Source: JAIOTG01 sp964644045
GTDB taxonomy: Bacteria; Patescibacteriota; Patescibacteriia; Patescibacteriales; JAGXOH01
Length of the DNA: 6,085 nt
NCBI GenBank assembly: GCA_964644045.1
Contig: CAZXUK010000037.1
Coordinates: 1-6,085 of the forward strand
Reading direction: 5' to 3'
Part shown: positions 5,416-6,085 of the stretch, one piece after another
Layout: each line of letters starts with the position of its first letter
How positions within the stretch are numbered: the stretch's first letter is position 1
Notes under the pieces: generated by a model
Told to the model about the DNA's origin: nothing
The model's input: the letters and a program-made list of their open reading frames with translations, nothing else
Database searches by the model: none
Position numbers and translations under genes: made by a program

Positions 5416-6033
5416 ATGAGTCAAAGTAAAACCCAAGGCGGAGCTTTAATCGGAGTTTTGGTGGTTATAGTTATTATTGCTTTTCTTTATTTAGGCAGTT
5501 TATATTTCGGAGAAAAAAGCGAGGAGAATAACCCTCAAAATCCGGTCGGAGATTTAGAGGAAGCCGAGAATACGGTTGAGGAGGCCAACCGGCAAACCGG
5601 AGAGAAAAACAAGATAATCGGGGAGGAAAAACAAGCAGAGAAAGCCGAGGAAAAAGAGACTGAAGAAGAAGCCGAAGGAACCGAAGAAGAACAATCCTCC
5701 GCGGTTGAAAGCTGGAGAACCCTGGAAAGCGAACAAATCGGTATTAGTATAGATTATCCCGGAGGTTGGTATTATAACATCAATCATGAAGAGGCCGAGG
5801 AGTTAGGATATGATCTAATTGTCGGTTTTGCGAGCAGCTCCCGGATTTGGGAGATGGATTTGCCTTACCCTATTGAATTCGTAGTAGCCGGCCCGGACAC
5901 GGAAATAAAAGGCGCTTACACTAAAGAATTGGAAGTTCGAGACAATAAAAAACACATTTTAAGAACCGAAAATCGGGAATATGAAAAGATAATCGACCAA
6001 ATGACAGAATCATTTAAAATTATAAATAATTAA
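5416..6033 (+). CDS. Membrane-anchored protein with Glu-rich stalk and small C-terminal domain
   Basis: I do not recognise a named family for this 205-residue protein. Residues 1-8 are polar, and 9-31 form a single hydrophobic segment starting GALIGVLVVIVIIAFLYLG. No lipobox cysteine is present. The N terminus resembles a type IV prepilin leader (polar residues, Gly, then A-L-I-x-V-L-V-V), but the usual Glu at mature position 5 is Gly. Residues 33-98 are highly acidic (23 Glu in 66 by hand count) and probably form an extended or coiled stalk outside the membrane. Residues 99-205 look like a small folded domain: W100, IGISIDYPGGWYYNI, and the closing YEKIIDQMTESFKI. That arrangement (a YPxxW strand near the start, an xxDQMxxSF helix at the end) recalls PsbP-like extracytoplasmic domains; this is recollection, not a search result. 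There is no Shine-Dalgarno. It sits directly after rpsG, where fusA is common. Confidence 0.8.
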   Translation: MSQSKTQGGALIGVLVVIVIIAFLYLGSLYFGEKSEENNPQNPVGDLEEAENTVEEANRQTGEKNKIIGEEKQAEKAEEKETEEEAEGTEEEQSSAVESWRTLESEQIGISIDYPGGWYYNINHEEAEELGYDLIVGFASSSRIWEMDLPYPIEFVVAGPDTEIKGAYTKELEVRDNKKHILRTENREYEKIIDQMTESFKIINN

Positions 6034-6040
6034 TAAGCTG

Positions 6041-6080
6041 ATTCGTGAATTTGTGATTAAATTCGTGAATTTGTAATATA
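6041..6080. repeat. Two-copy 20-bp tandem repeat
   Basis: Two consecutive 20-base units share the exact 14-mer ATTCGTGAATTTGT (6041-6054 and 6061-6074) and match at 17 of 20 positions overall. They fill the intergenic space between the stalk protein and the presumed next start. Related words (ATTCGT, ATTTGTAA) occur in the rpsL leader. Confidence 0.8.
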
Positions 6081-6085
6081 TGAGA
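6080..6085 (+). CDS. Possible start of the next gene (ATG AGA)
   Basis: An ATG at 6080-6082 comes after an A+T-rich, Shine-Dalgarno-free run, as for rpsL, rpsG and the stalk protein. Only two codons are visible. By str operon order fusA would be the first guess, but the sequence cannot show it. Confidence 0.2.

Noticed and set aside
6041..6080. CRISPR array
   Set aside because: There are only two adjoining units with no spacer-sized unique sequence and no cas gene.

Overview
The window looks like a stretch of Candidate Phyla Radiation (Patescibacteria) chromosome, most likely a Parcubacteria-type genome. This is inferred from four things: compact one-strand gene packing with A+T-rich gaps; few Shine-Dalgarno sequences; a single-TM surface protein with a FISUMP-type C-terminal domain and a W-rich N-terminal module often seen in these lineages; and ribosomal proteins S12 and S7 with the style of that group (S12 carries a net N-terminal insertion of about 17 residues). 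All genes lie on the + strand. The eight annotated long genes end in TAA or TAG, and none needs TGA read as glycine, so the standard bacterial code fits.

Bases 1-3233 hold three closely packed genes. They are a surface protein open at the left window edge (FISUMP domain), a very Phe-rich polytopic membrane protein whose C-terminal half resembles a UbiA-family prenyltransferase with its aspartate motifs lost, and rsmE (16S rRNA m3U1498 methyltransferase). The gaps are 9 and 3 bases, so the three are probably co-transcribed.

Bases 3234-4322 look like a separate unit. It has a good sigma70-like promoter, a hairpin at the predicted mRNA 5' end, rpmB (59-aa zinc-binding L28), a compact M50 site-2-type protease, a 24-codon small ORF with its own AGGA, and a Rho-independent terminator.

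Bases 4323-5407 form the head of the str operon. A 127-base A+T-rich leader, which contains a possible 13-residue leader peptide, precedes rpsL and rpsG, and a hairpin follows. Bases 5416-6033 encode a membrane-anchored protein with a prepilin-like N terminus, a Glu-rich stalk and a small C-terminal domain. It sits where fusA usually follows rpsG. The window ends in a two-copy 20-bp tandem repeat running into a possible next start codon at 6080.

The window mixes translation genes (L28, S12, S7, RsmE) with envelope genes (FISUMP protein, UbiA-like protein, M50 protease, anchored stalk protein). No mobile element, CRISPR array, tRNA or rRNA is visible. The least explained items are the degenerate UbiA-like protein, the two tiny ORFs around the terminator and rpsL leader, and the stalk protein interrupting the str operon.
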